Origin: Acidobacteriota bacterium
Lineage (GTDB): Bacteria > Acidobacteriota > Vicinamibacteria > Vicinamibacterales > SCN-69-37
DNA length: 36,542 nt
Direction of reading: 5' to 3'
Assembly (NCBI GenBank): GCA_005799825.1
Contig: SYFT01000035.1
Span: forward strand, 1 to 36,542
This document shows positions 1-8,565 of this stretch, in pieces; the first letter of the stretch is position 1, and the number at the start of each line of letters is the position of its first letter. Position numbers and translations under genes: made by a program. The notes beneath the pieces are model-generated. The model worked only from the letters and a program-made list of their open reading frames with translations. It was not told the origin of the DNA and made no database searches.

Positions 1-293
1 GCGGGCGCATGCTGCGCCCGCGTGTGGTCGAGCGCCAGCACGGTCAGCACCGCCTGGTCGAGTTGCCGCATCTTCTGCAGATACAACTCGGTGAACCACC
101 ACAGGGAATCGTCTCGATATCGGAATCGTTCGCGCATCGACACGCCGCCATACGGCACCAGGCGCAGGCGCTTGATCCAGGCGTTGGTCTCTGTGCGTGC
201 GCGGTCGACCAGATCCGGCGTGGCAAGTGCCGTGAACGACAGTTCGTGTTCGGCCCCCTGCGCCGAGATACACGTGACCCGGGTGTTGTTCAT
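1..293 (-). CDS. Unknown protein, cut by left edge (N-terminal 97 aa)
   Basis: An open frame starts at the ATG at 293 and runs off the window at position 1, so only the first 97 residues are visible. The start lies one base after the TGA of the GT9 gene, which suggests translational coupling at the end of the glycan operon. The visible part is soluble and polar, with an aromatic patch (WWFTELYLQK, about residues 65-74) followed by a predicted helix rich in Leu, Gln and Asp. I do not recognise a family. Position suggests a role linked to surface glycan synthesis, but that is only context. Confidence 0.6.
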   Translation of the reverse strand, partial: MNNTRVTCISAQGAEHELSFTALATPDLVDRARTETNAWIKRLRLVPYGGVSMRERFRYRDDSLWWFTELYLQKMRQLDQAVLTVLALDHTRAQHAP

Positions 294-294
294 G

Positions 295-1458
295 TCAGTG
301 CGCGCGCTCTGCCATGAGTTCACGCGCGGCCTGGACCACGGCGTCCACTGTGATGCCGTCCATGCAGTCGGGCACGTGCCCGCGGCATCGCTCGGGTGGC
401 AGGCGCACCTGACCGCAGGGGCTGCACGGCAATTGCACGCGCAACACACGCTGCTTTGTGGCGAGCGGGCCGTATCGTCGGGGGTCTGACGGCCCGAACA
501 GCGCCACCACCGGCGTGCCCACGGCGGCTGCCAGATGCATCGGGCCGGTGTCGCCGGTGATGAGCACGTCCAGGCGCGCCAACAACGCGGCGGTGCCAGG
601 CAAATCAAGGGCGCCGGCCGTGTCAATAATCGGCCGGTCGCCAATCGCACGGCGCACGTGATCGACGATGCCCTTGTCGCTGGCGGCGCCGGTGAGCACC
701 ACGGTGGTCCCCGCCTCGTTGGTGAGCGCGCGGCCGACCGCCGCGAATCGCGAGAGGTGCCACTGCTTCGACTCGCGGCCGCCACTCACGTGCAGGCCGA
801 TGAGTCGCGTCGCGTCACGCCCGGCCAGCACGCGGTCTGCGGAGGCCTCGGCGCTGCGGTTGGGCACCAGGTGCGGGCCGGGCGCGGAGTGTGGTGTGGC
901 GCCGCCGGATGCGTGTTGAATGAGCGCGAGCGCGTTGGCTGAGACGTGCGAGTTCCGGTCGTATGCCAGCGCGTCGGTCAGGCAATGTCCACCGCCACCG
1001 GTCCAGTAGCCCAGCCGATGCGGCGCGCCGCTGCGCCAGGCCAGCAGGTTTGTGCGGATATCGGGCTCGAAGGCGATCACGGTGTCGTAGCGGCGTTCAC
1101 GCCACGCCCCCGCGCGCGCGAGTAGGCCGCTCCAGGAAAGACCGGTGCCCTCGCGCGCCAGCCACGGCACGTCGATGCTGTCCACGCGCCCCACGCCCGG
1201 AATCAACTCGGCCAATGGCGCGTTCCAGCTGCCGACAGCGAGGTCGATGGCGGCGGCCGGCCACGCAGCACGAGCGGCGGCCACGGCGTCGAGCACCATG
1301 AGGAGATCGCCGATGCGCTCGAGACGGAGCAGCAGCACACGTTTGGGCGGCCCGGCCGGGCGCTCGGGTCGGCGCCAGCCGAGCGGGGCCAGCGCGATGT
1401 CGGCTAGGCCCACCAGGAGCCGCTCGCGGGGCATGGAGATCTGCAGGTGATCAAACAT
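295..1458 (-). CDS. Glycosyltransferase family 9 (ADP-heptose:LPS heptosyltransferase-like)
   Basis: This 387-aa protein has the family 9 layout. Near the N-terminus is the VLLLRLERIGDLL segment typical of heptosyltransferases. In the C-terminal Rossmann domain are HVSGGRESKQW and the donor-site stretch GDTGPMHLAAAVGTPVVALF, followed by FGPSDP. The C-terminus has the Cys-rich tail common in the family (CSPC, then CRGHVPDCM). Such enzymes move a heptose or related sugar from a nucleotide donor to a lipid-linked core on the cytoplasmic side. An in-frame extension to 1542 is possible but would overlap the upstream gene by 79 nt. The ATG at 1458, five bases after that gene's stop, is preferred. 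The exact sugar cannot be read from sequence. Confidence 0.85.
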   Translation of the reverse strand: MFDHLQISMPRERLLVGLADIALAPLGWRRPERPAGPPKRVLLLRLERIGDLLMVLDAVAAARAAWPAAAIDLAVGSWNAPLAELIPGVGRVDSIDVPWLAREGTGLSWSGLLARAGAWRERRYDTVIAFEPDIRTNLLAWRSGAPHRLGYWTGGGGHCLTDALAYDRNSHVSANALALIQHASGGATPHSAPGPHLVPNRSAEASADRVLAGRDATRLIGLHVSGGRESKQWHLSRFAAVGRALTNEAGTTVVLTGAASDKGIVDHVRRAIGDRPIIDTAGALDLPGTAALLARLDVLITGDTGPMHLAAAVGTPVVALFGPSDPRRYGPLATKQRVLRVQLPCSPCGQVRLPPERCRGHVPDCMDGITVDAVVQAARELMAERAH

Positions 1459-1463
1459 CGCGC

Positions 1464-3953
1464 CTACCGCACCGCCACGCTGTCCACGAGTACGCCGAGA
1501 TGCCGCGTATCGATCACGCGCCCGTGCTCGCTCGGCCTCCACAGTGTCGACTCGAAGCGCAGCGCCGCCGGCGCGACGGATGCTGCGGCGGTGGCTGCCA
1601 GTGCTGGGGGAATGGGAAATACATAGGTCTGGAAACCGGGCCCCACGGCCGTCTCGCCAATCTGCACGCCGTCGAAGAGTACCCGCACCCGCGCCGGTGT
1701 GGCGCCGGCGGGCCGGCCGCCATCACTCATGACCATCGTGACCGTCCGCTCGCCGCCTTCAAGTCCCGACAGGGCCACCTCGGACCGGTCCTGCGTCCAG
1801 CGAACGGTTCGTCCGTCCACCTGTTCCTTGGCGTGGAATCGCAGCACATGCAGATCATCGCGCACCCCAACGTCGAGTATGAAGGGGCCACTCGGGCCCT
1901 GGCCGCTTGTCAGTTGGTAGACGCCGTAGTCGAATTCCTTGCGCCGCACCGCTCGTGGCAGCCGGTCGGTTGTCACCTCGAACTCGTCGATCTGTACACG
2001 ATCGCTGTCGGTCGGCGTGGCGATGAGACCTTTCGACAAGAGCGTGGTGCCGCCAGTGCCGACGAAGAACACTCGGTCGTACTGCCGGAGCGCCACTTCG
2101 AGGAAGACGCGGAACCTGACGCGATCGGGCCGCGCGGAATTAAGCACGAGCACCGACTTCGCGTAGATGTACGACAGGGGCAGGCCCAGGACATGGATGT
2201 CGGATTCGGCGTCGCGCGATTCCATGATGATGAGATCCCGCTCGGTGAACCGGGCCGCCAGCCGCTCCACGTACGGAATGATGTGACGGTATTCCACGTG
2301 CGGGATGAGTGGTGCGGCCGCCACCGCGTAGTGTTGTGCCACCACTCCGAGGAACAGCGCGCCGGCGATGGGCCGCACGAGGGCGATGCCGCGAAGACGT
2401 CCGGTCAACGGGCCAAGCGCCGCGGACGCCGCCAGGAGCAGCGCGCCCGGAAGGATGATCGCCAGGAACCGTCGTGACAGCCAGAAGTGTTCGGGCACGA
2501 TGTGAATCTTGTGGAGCAGGAACGTGGCAAAGGCGGCGAACGACAGCACAAATGCCGGGTCGCGCCAGAAGCCCTTGCGCGCGACCAGCGCCAGGCCCGC
2601 CATCGCGGCCACCAGCATCGGCCACCACAAGTAGATGTCCACAAACGTCCGCACAGCGTCGGCGTCGTGTTGCGCCAGTTTGCCGCCCTGGGCGCGGAAC
2701 AAATACCCGTACGTCGCAAGCGCCACCACCACGGCTACGACACCGATCGGAATCCACCGTGCGGCCACGCCCGGGTGACGCCGGCGGGCCCACCACAAAA
2801 AACCCAACAGGGCTAGACCAGCGACGATGCCTCCTATCACGTTGATTTGGGGCAGGTTGGTCAGGTAGACATTCGGGCGCCAGAAGTAGCCGCGCATCAG
2901 GCCGGTCAGATAGTAGTAGCCCACCCATGAGGCCGCTGCCATCGGCAGGAGGAATCGCACTTTCAAGCGATCCTTTGAGGAGACCAGCCACACCAGCACC
3001 GCTGTGCCTGTCATGACCACGACCGGCAATGCAGCTTCCACCCTCGAGAACAGCTGCAGGCCGATCACCCACGCCGCTACGGGTCCAAAAAACGCATCAT
3101 CGTCTTGATGCGCCCGCGCGAATGCCAGAAGCGACACGAAGAGTCCGGCCTGCAGCACGATGTCGCTGTTGGGATACCGCGCGAACCAGACCTGGGTGAC
3201 GTGGAGCCCGAGCATCGCCGCGGCGGCGAAACCCGTCCAACGGCCGAAAAGCCGCGTGCCCACGAAGTACACGCCGAGGAGTCCGGCGAGGCCCCACCAG
3301 CCGACAGTTTCCCGTGCGCCGGTGATCCCACCGAAGCCATAGGCGACGGCGATCGACGCCGGAAACAAATGCGGGAACTGGCCCACCACGCTGCCGGTGG
3401 CCGGGTCCTGGATGAAGAAGCCCATGAATCCTGGGCTGTAATATTCCACGCGGTTTTGTGAAGGGAAGAACAGGTCACGCGCAAAGTCCGGCACACCGGC
3501 GATGGCCTGATCGGTGATCACCAAAGTACCGCGCTGCGCGATTTGCACGCCTTCGTTGACGTACACGCCCGGGTCCTTGCCACCGATGATGTACTCGGAT
3601 GCGGGCCAGAACCGCCACACGCCGAGGACGATCAGACACATCGGCAGCACAACGGTCCATGTCGGGCGCGTGGCTGTGCCGCGATATGCCAGGCGCCCCC
3701 GCGCGATCAACACCATTACCGCGACAATGGCGGCGTTGATGGCCAGCAGCCATTCGAATCGATACAGTCCCGAAGCCGCGAGGGCGAGCACCACCGTGAG
3801 GGACCAGGCGATGCTGAGATTCACATGCCAGAACACGCGTTCTTCGGCGTCCAGCGCGCTGCGGCGTTCCCTGCGCCAGAGCGGCAGGCGATACAAGACT
3901 GCGCCAGGAAGATAGGCAACCAGCAGCAGCGCGACCAGCGTCGCGATCATCAT
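1464..3953 (-). CDS. Large polytopic membrane protein, GT39/ArnT-like
   Basis: The 829-aa product starts with a membrane helix (residues 2-22) and has many further hydrophobic helices up to about residue 560. A soluble, beta-rich C-terminal part of about 270 residues follows. The first large loop contains GGKDPGVYV, resembling the acidic first periplasmic loop of GT-C enzymes (PMT/ArnT/RgtA type) that use polyprenyl-phosphate sugars. It probably transfers a sugar outside the cytoplasmic membrane, using donors made by the GT2 enzymes encoded nearby. The start is an ATG at 3953 (a second ATG follows at once), three bases after the stop of the aminotransferase gene. Family placement rests on topology and one motif only. 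Confidence 0.75.
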   Translation of the reverse strand: MMIATLVALLLVAYLPGAVLYRLPLWRRERRSALDAEERVFWHVNLSIAWSLTVVLALAASGLYRFEWLLAINAAIVAVMVLIARGRLAYRGTATRPTWTVVLPMCLIVLGVWRFWPASEYIIGGKDPGVYVNEGVQIAQRGTLVITDQAIAGVPDFARDLFFPSQNRVEYYSPGFMGFFIQDPATGSVVGQFPHLFPASIAVAYGFGGITGARETVGWWGLAGLLGVYFVGTRLFGRWTGFAAAAMLGLHVTQVWFARYPNSDIVLQAGLFVSLLAFARAHQDDDAFFGPVAAWVIGLQLFSRVEAALPVVVMTGTAVLVWLVSSKDRLKVRFLLPMAAASWVGYYYLTGLMRGYFWRPNVYLTNLPQINVIGGIVAGLALLGFLWWARRRHPGVAARWIPIGVVAVVVALATYGYLFRAQGGKLAQHDADAVRTFVDIYLWWPMLVAAMAGLALVARKGFWRDPAFVLSFAAFATFLLHKIHIVPEHFWLSRRFLAIILPGALLLAASAALGPLTGRLRGIALVRPIAGALFLGVVAQHYAVAAAPLIPHVEYRHIIPYVERLAARFTERDLIIMESRDAESDIHVLGLPLSYIYAKSVLVLNSARPDRVRFRVFLEVALRQYDRVFFVGTGGTTLLSKGLIATPTDSDRVQIDEFEVTTDRLPRAVRRKEFDYGVYQLTSGQGPSGPFILDVGVRDDLHVLRFHAKEQVDGRTVRWTQDRSEVALSGLEGGERTVTMVMSDGGRPAGATPARVRVLFDGVQIGETAVGPGFQTYVFPIPPALAATAAASVAPAALRFESTLWRPSEHGRVIDTRHLGVLVDSVAVR

Positions 3954-3956
3954 GCG

Positions 3957-5072
3957 TTACCTGCCGTCGGCGTCCGCGGCGCTGAACCTGTGCACCGCAT
4001 CGGCCACGCGATCGACCTCGTCGTTGGTGAGGGCAGGGTACAGGGGCAGCGAGAACACTTCGCTGCACACTCGATCGGCGACGGGACATGTCGCCGTCGG
4101 GATTCCGTCCAATGCAGGCTGCCGCGGAATGGGCACCGGATAGTGGATCAGCGTCTCGATTCCGTTGTGTCGCAGGTGCGCCTGCACCTGGTCACGGTGA
4201 GCCGACCGCACGGGGAAGAGATGGTAGACGTGGCCCGGGTCTTTCTCGGGCGGCACAATTACCGGCGCGCCAACCAGGGCCGAGCGGTACCGCGCGGCAA
4301 TTTCCCTGCGGCGGTCCGTCCACCCGGGCAGCAACGCCAGGCGCTCGCGCAGAATCGCCGCCTGCATCTCGTCGAGGCGAGTGTTCACGCCAAACTCGAG
4401 GTGGTGATACCGGTCCTTCTGGCCGCCGTTGCGCAGCCGCCTGAGCTTGTCGGCCAGCGCAGCATCGTCCGTGACGATGCCCCCAGCGTCGCCGAGGGCG
4501 CCGAGGTTCTTCGTCGGATAAAAACTGAAGGCGCCGGCTACGCCGATGGTGCCCACCGGCCGTCCTTCAGACTTCGCGAGGTGGGCCTGGCTGGCGTCTT
4601 CGACGATCACGAGGTTGTGGCGGCGCGCGATGGCTGCGATGGCCGTCATGTCGGCCGGCTGCCCGTAGAGGTGAACTGGGAGGATCGCCGCTGTGCGTGG
4701 CGTCACCAGAGCATCCACCTGCGCCGGATCGAGCGTGAGCCGGTTGATGTCGATGTCGGCAAACACCGGCGTGGCGCCGGCCATCATGATGGCCAACGCG
4801 GAATACGCGGCCGACAGCGGCGCCGTGATGACTTCGTCGCCGGGGCCGATGCCGAGCGCGCGTAGCGCGAGGGCAATCGCGTCGGTGCCTGTGCCTACGC
4901 CCACTGCATACGCCGCCCCCGAGGCCTGCGCAAATTCCGTTTCGAAGGCCGTCAGCTCAGGACCGAGGATGAACCATCCGCGCGCGATGACGCGGTCGAT
5001 GGCTGCGCGAATGGCGCCGGCGTCGGCACCCGGCGTCAGGTGCATGAACGGGATAAGAGCAGGGGCAGTCAC
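3957..5072 (-). CDS. DegT/DnrJ/EryC1/StrS family sugar aminotransferase
   Basis: This 371-aa PLP enzyme matches sugar aminotransferases of the DegT family. VGTGTDAIALAL (58-69) is the cofactor phosphate region, VEDASQAH (157-164) holds the Asp that contacts the pyridine nitrogen, and SFYPTKNLGALGDAG holds the Schiff-base Lys188. Such enzymes aminate keto-sugars attached to UDP, GDP or dTDP. The start is a GTG at 5072 that overlaps the upstream SDR stop (GTGA). The pairing suggests that the SDR makes a keto-sugar or epimer and this enzyme aminates it for the glycan. Substrate and stereochemistry are not determined. Confidence 0.9.
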   Translation of the reverse strand: MTAPALIPFMHLTPGADAGAIRAAIDRVIARGWFILGPELTAFETEFAQASGAAYAVGVGTGTDAIALALRALGIGPGDEVITAPLSAAYSALAIMMAGATPVFADIDINRLTLDPAQVDALVTPRTAAILPVHLYGQPADMTAIAAIARRHNLVIVEDASQAHLAKSEGRPVGTIGVAGAFSFYPTKNLGALGDAGGIVTDDAALADKLRRLRNGGQKDRYHHLEFGVNTRLDEMQAAILRERLALLPGWTDRRREIAARYRSALVGAPVIVPPEKDPGHVYHLFPVRSAHRDQVQAHLRHNGIETLIHYPVPIPRQPALDGIPTATCPVADRVCSEVFSLPLYPALTNDEVDRVADAVHRFSAADADGR

Positions 5073-6085
5073 GTGGGCGTCTCCGAGTCGTCAACATAGT
5101 GTCCGCGATGGTCGCGATAAAACGCCAGTGTCTGCGACAGGCCCTCGCGCAAATTCATAGTGGACTGCCAGCCGGTGGCAGCCCTGAAACGCGTTGAGTC
5201 GGTGATGAACGACCCGATGTCGATTCTTTTCTTCTCTTCTGGCCATGGCACGTAGCGCACGCTTCCTGTGCCGGCGATCTCAATCAAGGTTTCTACCAGA
5301 TCCCGATGCGCGATGTGTTCGTGGCCTCCAACGTTCAGTGCCAATCCGTTCACCTCCTCCGTGGCGCCGGCCAGAAGGAAGGCGCGGGCGGCATCATCCA
5401 CGTATACGAAGTCACGCACCTGGGAGCCGTCACCGAAGATCTGAATTTCCCCGGCGTCCAGGGCTAGACGAATAAACCAGCCGATAAATCCCTGCCGGCT
5501 GTGCCGGATGAGCTGGCGGGGCCCATAGACATTGGTCAGGCGCAACGAGCATGCGCGGACCCCGAAGACGTTGTTGTACACGAGATGATATTGCTCACCG
5601 GCCGCTTTGTTGATGCCGTTGATGTCCGTGGGCCGCACCAGATGTGACTCGTCCACCGGCAACCTGTCGGGACGACCGTAGATCTGGCGCGTGCTTGCGT
5701 AGACGACCTTGGCGGCGGAGTTGTGCCGTCGGCAGGCTTCGAGCAGGATGAGCTGGCTGCGGCAGTTGATGTCGAGATCGGTTTCCGGATCGCGCATGCT
5801 GTCGATGTGGCTCACCTGGCCCGCGAGGTTGAAGATGACCTCGCGATCGCGCACCAGGTAGTTCATCGTGCTGGCCTGGCGCACGTCGGCCACGTTCACC
5901 CGCACGCGGCCTTCGAGACCCGCAATGTTGAACAGATTGCCGCCGGAGTCGGGCGTCAGCGAATCAACCAGGAGAACGTCGGCGCCCAGGTCGGCCAGGT
6001 GACGAGCGAGGTTCGACCCGATAAATCCCAGTCCGCCGGTGATGAGCACCGGCCGATCGCGGTAGAAACCGCCGTAGTCGCTCAT
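5069..6085 (-). CDS. Extended SDR, NAD-dependent nucleotide-sugar epimerase/dehydratase
   Basis: The 338-aa product has the NAD-binding motif GGLGFIGSNLA (17-27) and the extended-SDR Ser/Thr motif YASTRQIYG (129-137). The usual YxxxK catalytic motif reads NGINK at 156-160, so Asn156 sits where Tyr is expected while Lys160 is kept. Downstream are RLTNVYGPR and the RDFVYVDDAARAF stretch of the sugar-binding domain. It should act on a nucleotide-activated sugar, but the missing Tyr makes the chemistry uncertain. The ATG at 6085 overlaps the preceding GT2 stop (ATGA). A longer frame to 6163 lies inside that gene and is rejected. Confidence 0.85.
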   Translation of the reverse strand: MSDYGGFYRDRPVLITGGLGFIGSNLARHLADLGADVLLVDSLTPDSGGNLFNIAGLEGRVRVNVADVRQASTMNYLVRDREVIFNLAGQVSHIDSMRDPETDLDINCRSQLILLEACRRHNSAAKVVYASTRQIYGRPDRLPVDESHLVRPTDINGINKAAGEQYHLVYNNVFGVRACSLRLTNVYGPRQLIRHSRQGFIGWFIRLALDAGEIQIFGDGSQVRDFVYVDDAARAFLLAGATEEVNGLALNVGGHEHIAHRDLVETLIEIAGTGSVRYVPWPEEKKRIDIGSFITDSTRFRAATGWQSTMNLREGLSQTLAFYRDHRGHYVDDSETPT

Positions 6086-6828
6086 GTTGTCCCTGTCTTC
6101 CCTTGGGTGCCGACCACCACCAGTTTCATCCAGAGTTTGAACACGTCCCGTGCGGTATGCCACAGTCGCGAGAAGTTGAAGAACTGCGACTTACCGTACG
6201 TGCGGTTGTAGTGGTGTACGGGCACTTCCTCGATGTGGCAGCCGGCATCCGTCAATTTTTTCATCAGTTCCAGGCAGATGACGCCGCTGTTGTGTTCAAG
6301 CGAGATGCGGTCGAACACCGTGCGTCGAATGAGTCGGAAGTCGCAATCGACGTCGCGCACCTTCAGTCCGAACAGGATCTTGACGGTGTGGTGGTAGACG
6401 CGGCCGATGATGATGCGGTGCATCGGATCGGACCGGCTGATCTTGTAGCCGTTCACCACGTCCACGCTGGGCGTCATCTTCGGCCAGAGCGCCTCCATTT
6501 CGGTGGGGTCGTACTGGGCGTCGCCGTCGGTATAGAAGATCAGGTCCTTGCGTGATTCAGAGAACCCGGTACGCAGGGCGCCGCCGTAGCCGCGATTGGC
6601 TGGGTGATGGATCACCCGCACTTCCGGATAGGTCTTTGCCAATTCATCAGCAATCGTGGCGGTGGAATCGGCGCTGCCGTCATTGACCACAAGGATCTCG
6701 AAGTCGGTCGTCAGTTTCTGCGCGCTGGACCTGGCCGCGATCACCAGACTGGCGATGGTCCCACTATCGTTATACGCCGGAAAAAAGACGCTGAGTCCTG
6801 GGGCTGTGGGTGAAGTGGCGCTGACCAT
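6082..6828 (-). CDS. Glycosyltransferase family 2, polyprenyl-phosphate sugar transferase type
   Basis: The 248-aa product is a GT-A fold enzyme. LSVFFPAYNDSGTIA is the nucleotide-binding start, EILVVNDGSADST the first acidic motif, and FYTDGDAQYDPTEM carries the metal-binding DxD. It resembles bacterial dolichyl-phosphate-mannose-synthase-like proteins that load a sugar onto undecaprenyl phosphate at the inner membrane. No long C-terminal membrane helices are visible, only a hydrophobic stretch near the end (LWMKLVVVG). The ATG at 6828 is chosen; an in-frame TTG lies at 6840. The gene is 59 nt downstream of the GT4 gene and overlaps the SDR gene by four bases. Confidence 0.85.
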   Translation of the reverse strand: MVSATSPTAPGLSVFFPAYNDSGTIASLVIAARSSAQKLTTDFEILVVNDGSADSTATIADELAKTYPEVRVIHHPANRGYGGALRTGFSESRKDLIFYTDGDAQYDPTEMEALWPKMTPSVDVVNGYKISRSDPMHRIIIGRVYHHTVKILFGLKVRDVDCDFRLIRRTVFDRISLEHNSGVICLELMKKLTDAGCHIEEVPVHHYNRTYGKSQFFNFSRLWHTARDVFKLWMKLVVVGTQGKTGTT

Positions 6829-6887
6829 CGAACCGCTCAAACGCTAACACGCCGTCCAGAAGCGCGACAAGGTTTACGACGGTCCCA

Positions 6888-8096
6888 TCACGCGCGCGCC
6901 CGCATGTAGGCCGCCGCCATCCGTTCAGCCGTCTGCGCCCACGAATGGTCGCGCATGACGCGGGCTCGTGCCCGCGCGCCCATGTCGCGGGCGTCCCCCG
7001 TGGACCCCAGCAGACGCTTGAGGGCTGCCGCGAGTGCAACCGGGTCGCGCTCCGGTATTAACAAGCCGTTGTCACCGTCGGAGATGGCCTGTGGCAGGCC
7101 CCCCGCGACCGTGGCCACGACCGGCGTCGCCGAGGCGAGCGCTTCAAGGGCGAAGTTCGGCAAGCCGTCCACATTGCCTGCGTCATCGCGAATCGACGGC
7201 ACCGCAATGACATCAGCAGCGGCGGCGAGCCGCGCGACGGCGTCCTGTGTCTGGTTGCCCACGAACCGGACCGGCAGCCCGGCGGCCCGGGCACGGAGTG
7301 ACTCGGCCAGATCGCCGTCGCCGGCGACGATCAATTGCAGGGCCGGGTGGCTGTCCATGAGCCCGCGCACCGCGTCGATTAGGTACTCGAACCCCTTCTT
7401 GCTCACCAGGCGTCCTCCCGCCAGGACGAGCGGCGCGTCGCCCACGCCCAGCGACTCGCGCACCTGGGCGCGCATCGCGGCATCGGGGGCGAAGCGCGCT
7501 GTGTCGACGCCGTAAGGGATCGTCTCGGTCCGCGCCGGGTCGGCACCAAGCGCGATGGCGCGCCGGTGCAGGTCGTCGCTGCAGGCGGTCACGGCACCCG
7601 CCCGCCCGAAAACGCAACGGGCTGCCGCGCCGGCGACTGCATGCCGCTCTGCGACAAAGACATCGGATCCGTGCAGGCTGACCACGAGCGGAAGGCCACG
7701 CGCGGCCGCAGCCGCCATCACGCCTCCGGGAATTACCCAGTGGCCATGCATGACCGTGGCCCGGCGCTTGGTGGCCACCCTCCACGCTTTGAACCAGCCC
7801 GCCGCCAGCGCGATCGGGGCCATAGCCCAGGCGGCCAAGCGGAGATCAGTGTCGGCGCGCAAGCTAGAGGCGTAACCAAACACACTGAGTGAGGCGACCG
7901 GCGCGTAGCGGAAAAAATGGAAGAACACGCCGTCCTCTTCGCGGGCGCGCTTGATCGCGGGATGCCAAGGCGCCACGAGGTGCACTTCATGGCCGAGCGC
8001 AGCGACGCCCTTAGCAATTGGTTCAATGAAACTGCCGATGCCGTCGCCCGGGAATCTCGGGTACGAGGTGGTGACCATGACGACGACTTCACGCAT
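6888..8096 (-). CDS. Glycosyltransferase family 4
   Basis: The 402-aa product has the two Rossmann halves of a GT-B enzyme. The N-terminal half opens with TTSYPRFPGDGIGSFI and contains LVVSLHGSDVFV. The C-terminal half has LAGGRLVSKKGFEYLIDAV, and its donor site (GLPNFALEALASATPVVAT) corresponds to the EX7E region, with the first Glu apparently replaced. It probably adds a hexose from a nucleotide sugar to the growing lipid-linked glycan at the cytoplasmic face. The ATG at 8096 is only six bases after the stop of a decayed GT2 gene, so both were once in one operon. Confidence 0.88.
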   Translation of the reverse strand: MREVVVMVTTSYPRFPGDGIGSFIEPIAKGVAALGHEVHLVAPWHPAIKRAREEDGVFFHFFRYAPVASLSVFGYASSLRADTDLRLAAWAMAPIALAAGWFKAWRVATKRRATVMHGHWVIPGGVMAAAAARGLPLVVSLHGSDVFVAERHAVAGAAARCVFGRAGAVTACSDDLHRRAIALGADPARTETIPYGVDTARFAPDAAMRAQVRESLGVGDAPLVLAGGRLVSKKGFEYLIDAVRGLMDSHPALQLIVAGDGDLAESLRARAAGLPVRFVGNQTQDAVARLAAAADVIAVPSIRDDAGNVDGLPNFALEALASATPVVATVAGGLPQAISDGDNGLLIPERDPVALAAALKRLLGSTGDARDMGARARARVMRDHSWAQTAERMAAAYMRARA

Positions 8097-8102
8097 GGCA
8101 GG

Positions 8103-8559
8103 TCAGGCCTTTGAACGGCCGAGCCGGCCGCGACGGAAAACTAGCTGCCAGAGTGTCCACAAGGACTCCATCAGCACGGAACCGGAGATTTTGGAATACC
8201 CCTTCGGACGTTCCACAAAAAATAATCGGCACTTCTCCCATTCGGCATCCGCCACAGGCGGCTTCACAGAGCATTTCGGGCAGGAACACGATCCGGTGCA
8301 GCGGCCAGTTCACGACGCTGACACCATTGAGATACCGGGATCCGTGGGTGCGATCATACCGGTCCAACGCTGCCGCCAGAGCGGGCAGGTGACGCGGGAT
8401 CGGGCGACAGGCCCGCGGCCATCTGGCAGATCGCCTGTGCGTCAGTCGCCAGCGTCCGGCGCAGACCGTCGATGGAGGAACGGCCGAGCCCGCGCGTACC
8501 CGCGCGGGCAGGACGACCAGCAGGGTTCTCACGGGCGTTTGCCGGGGGTTTAACGACAT
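8103..8559 (-). pseudogene. Decayed GT2 polyprenol-phosphate sugar transferase
   Basis: Pieces of one GT2 enzyme can be read in order on the minus strand, but in shifting frames. An N-terminal piece (VRTLLVVLPA) from the ATG at 8559 jumps around 8505-8490 to GLGRSSIDGLRRTLA in another frame, losing the nucleotide-binding core. Next is ICQMAAGLSPDP, where family members have MDADLSHDP, so the DxD is gone. An extra base near 8397 shifts the frame to RHLPALAAALDRYD. The text then skips in frame near 8288 from WPLHRIV to FLPEMLCEA, a loss of perhaps 60 residues. A six-T run at 8222-8217 shifts the frame to FVERPKGYSKISGSVLMESL and the TGA at 8105. Several independent lesions argue against a sequencing error. 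Confidence 0.8.
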
Positions 8560-8565
8560 CTGGGC

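Noticed and set aside
3543-4865. 440-codon plus-strand open frame antisense to the aminotransferase and its neighbour
   Set aside because: Low-complexity Arg/His/Gly-rich translation with no family features; typical of the strand opposite GC-rich coding sequence.
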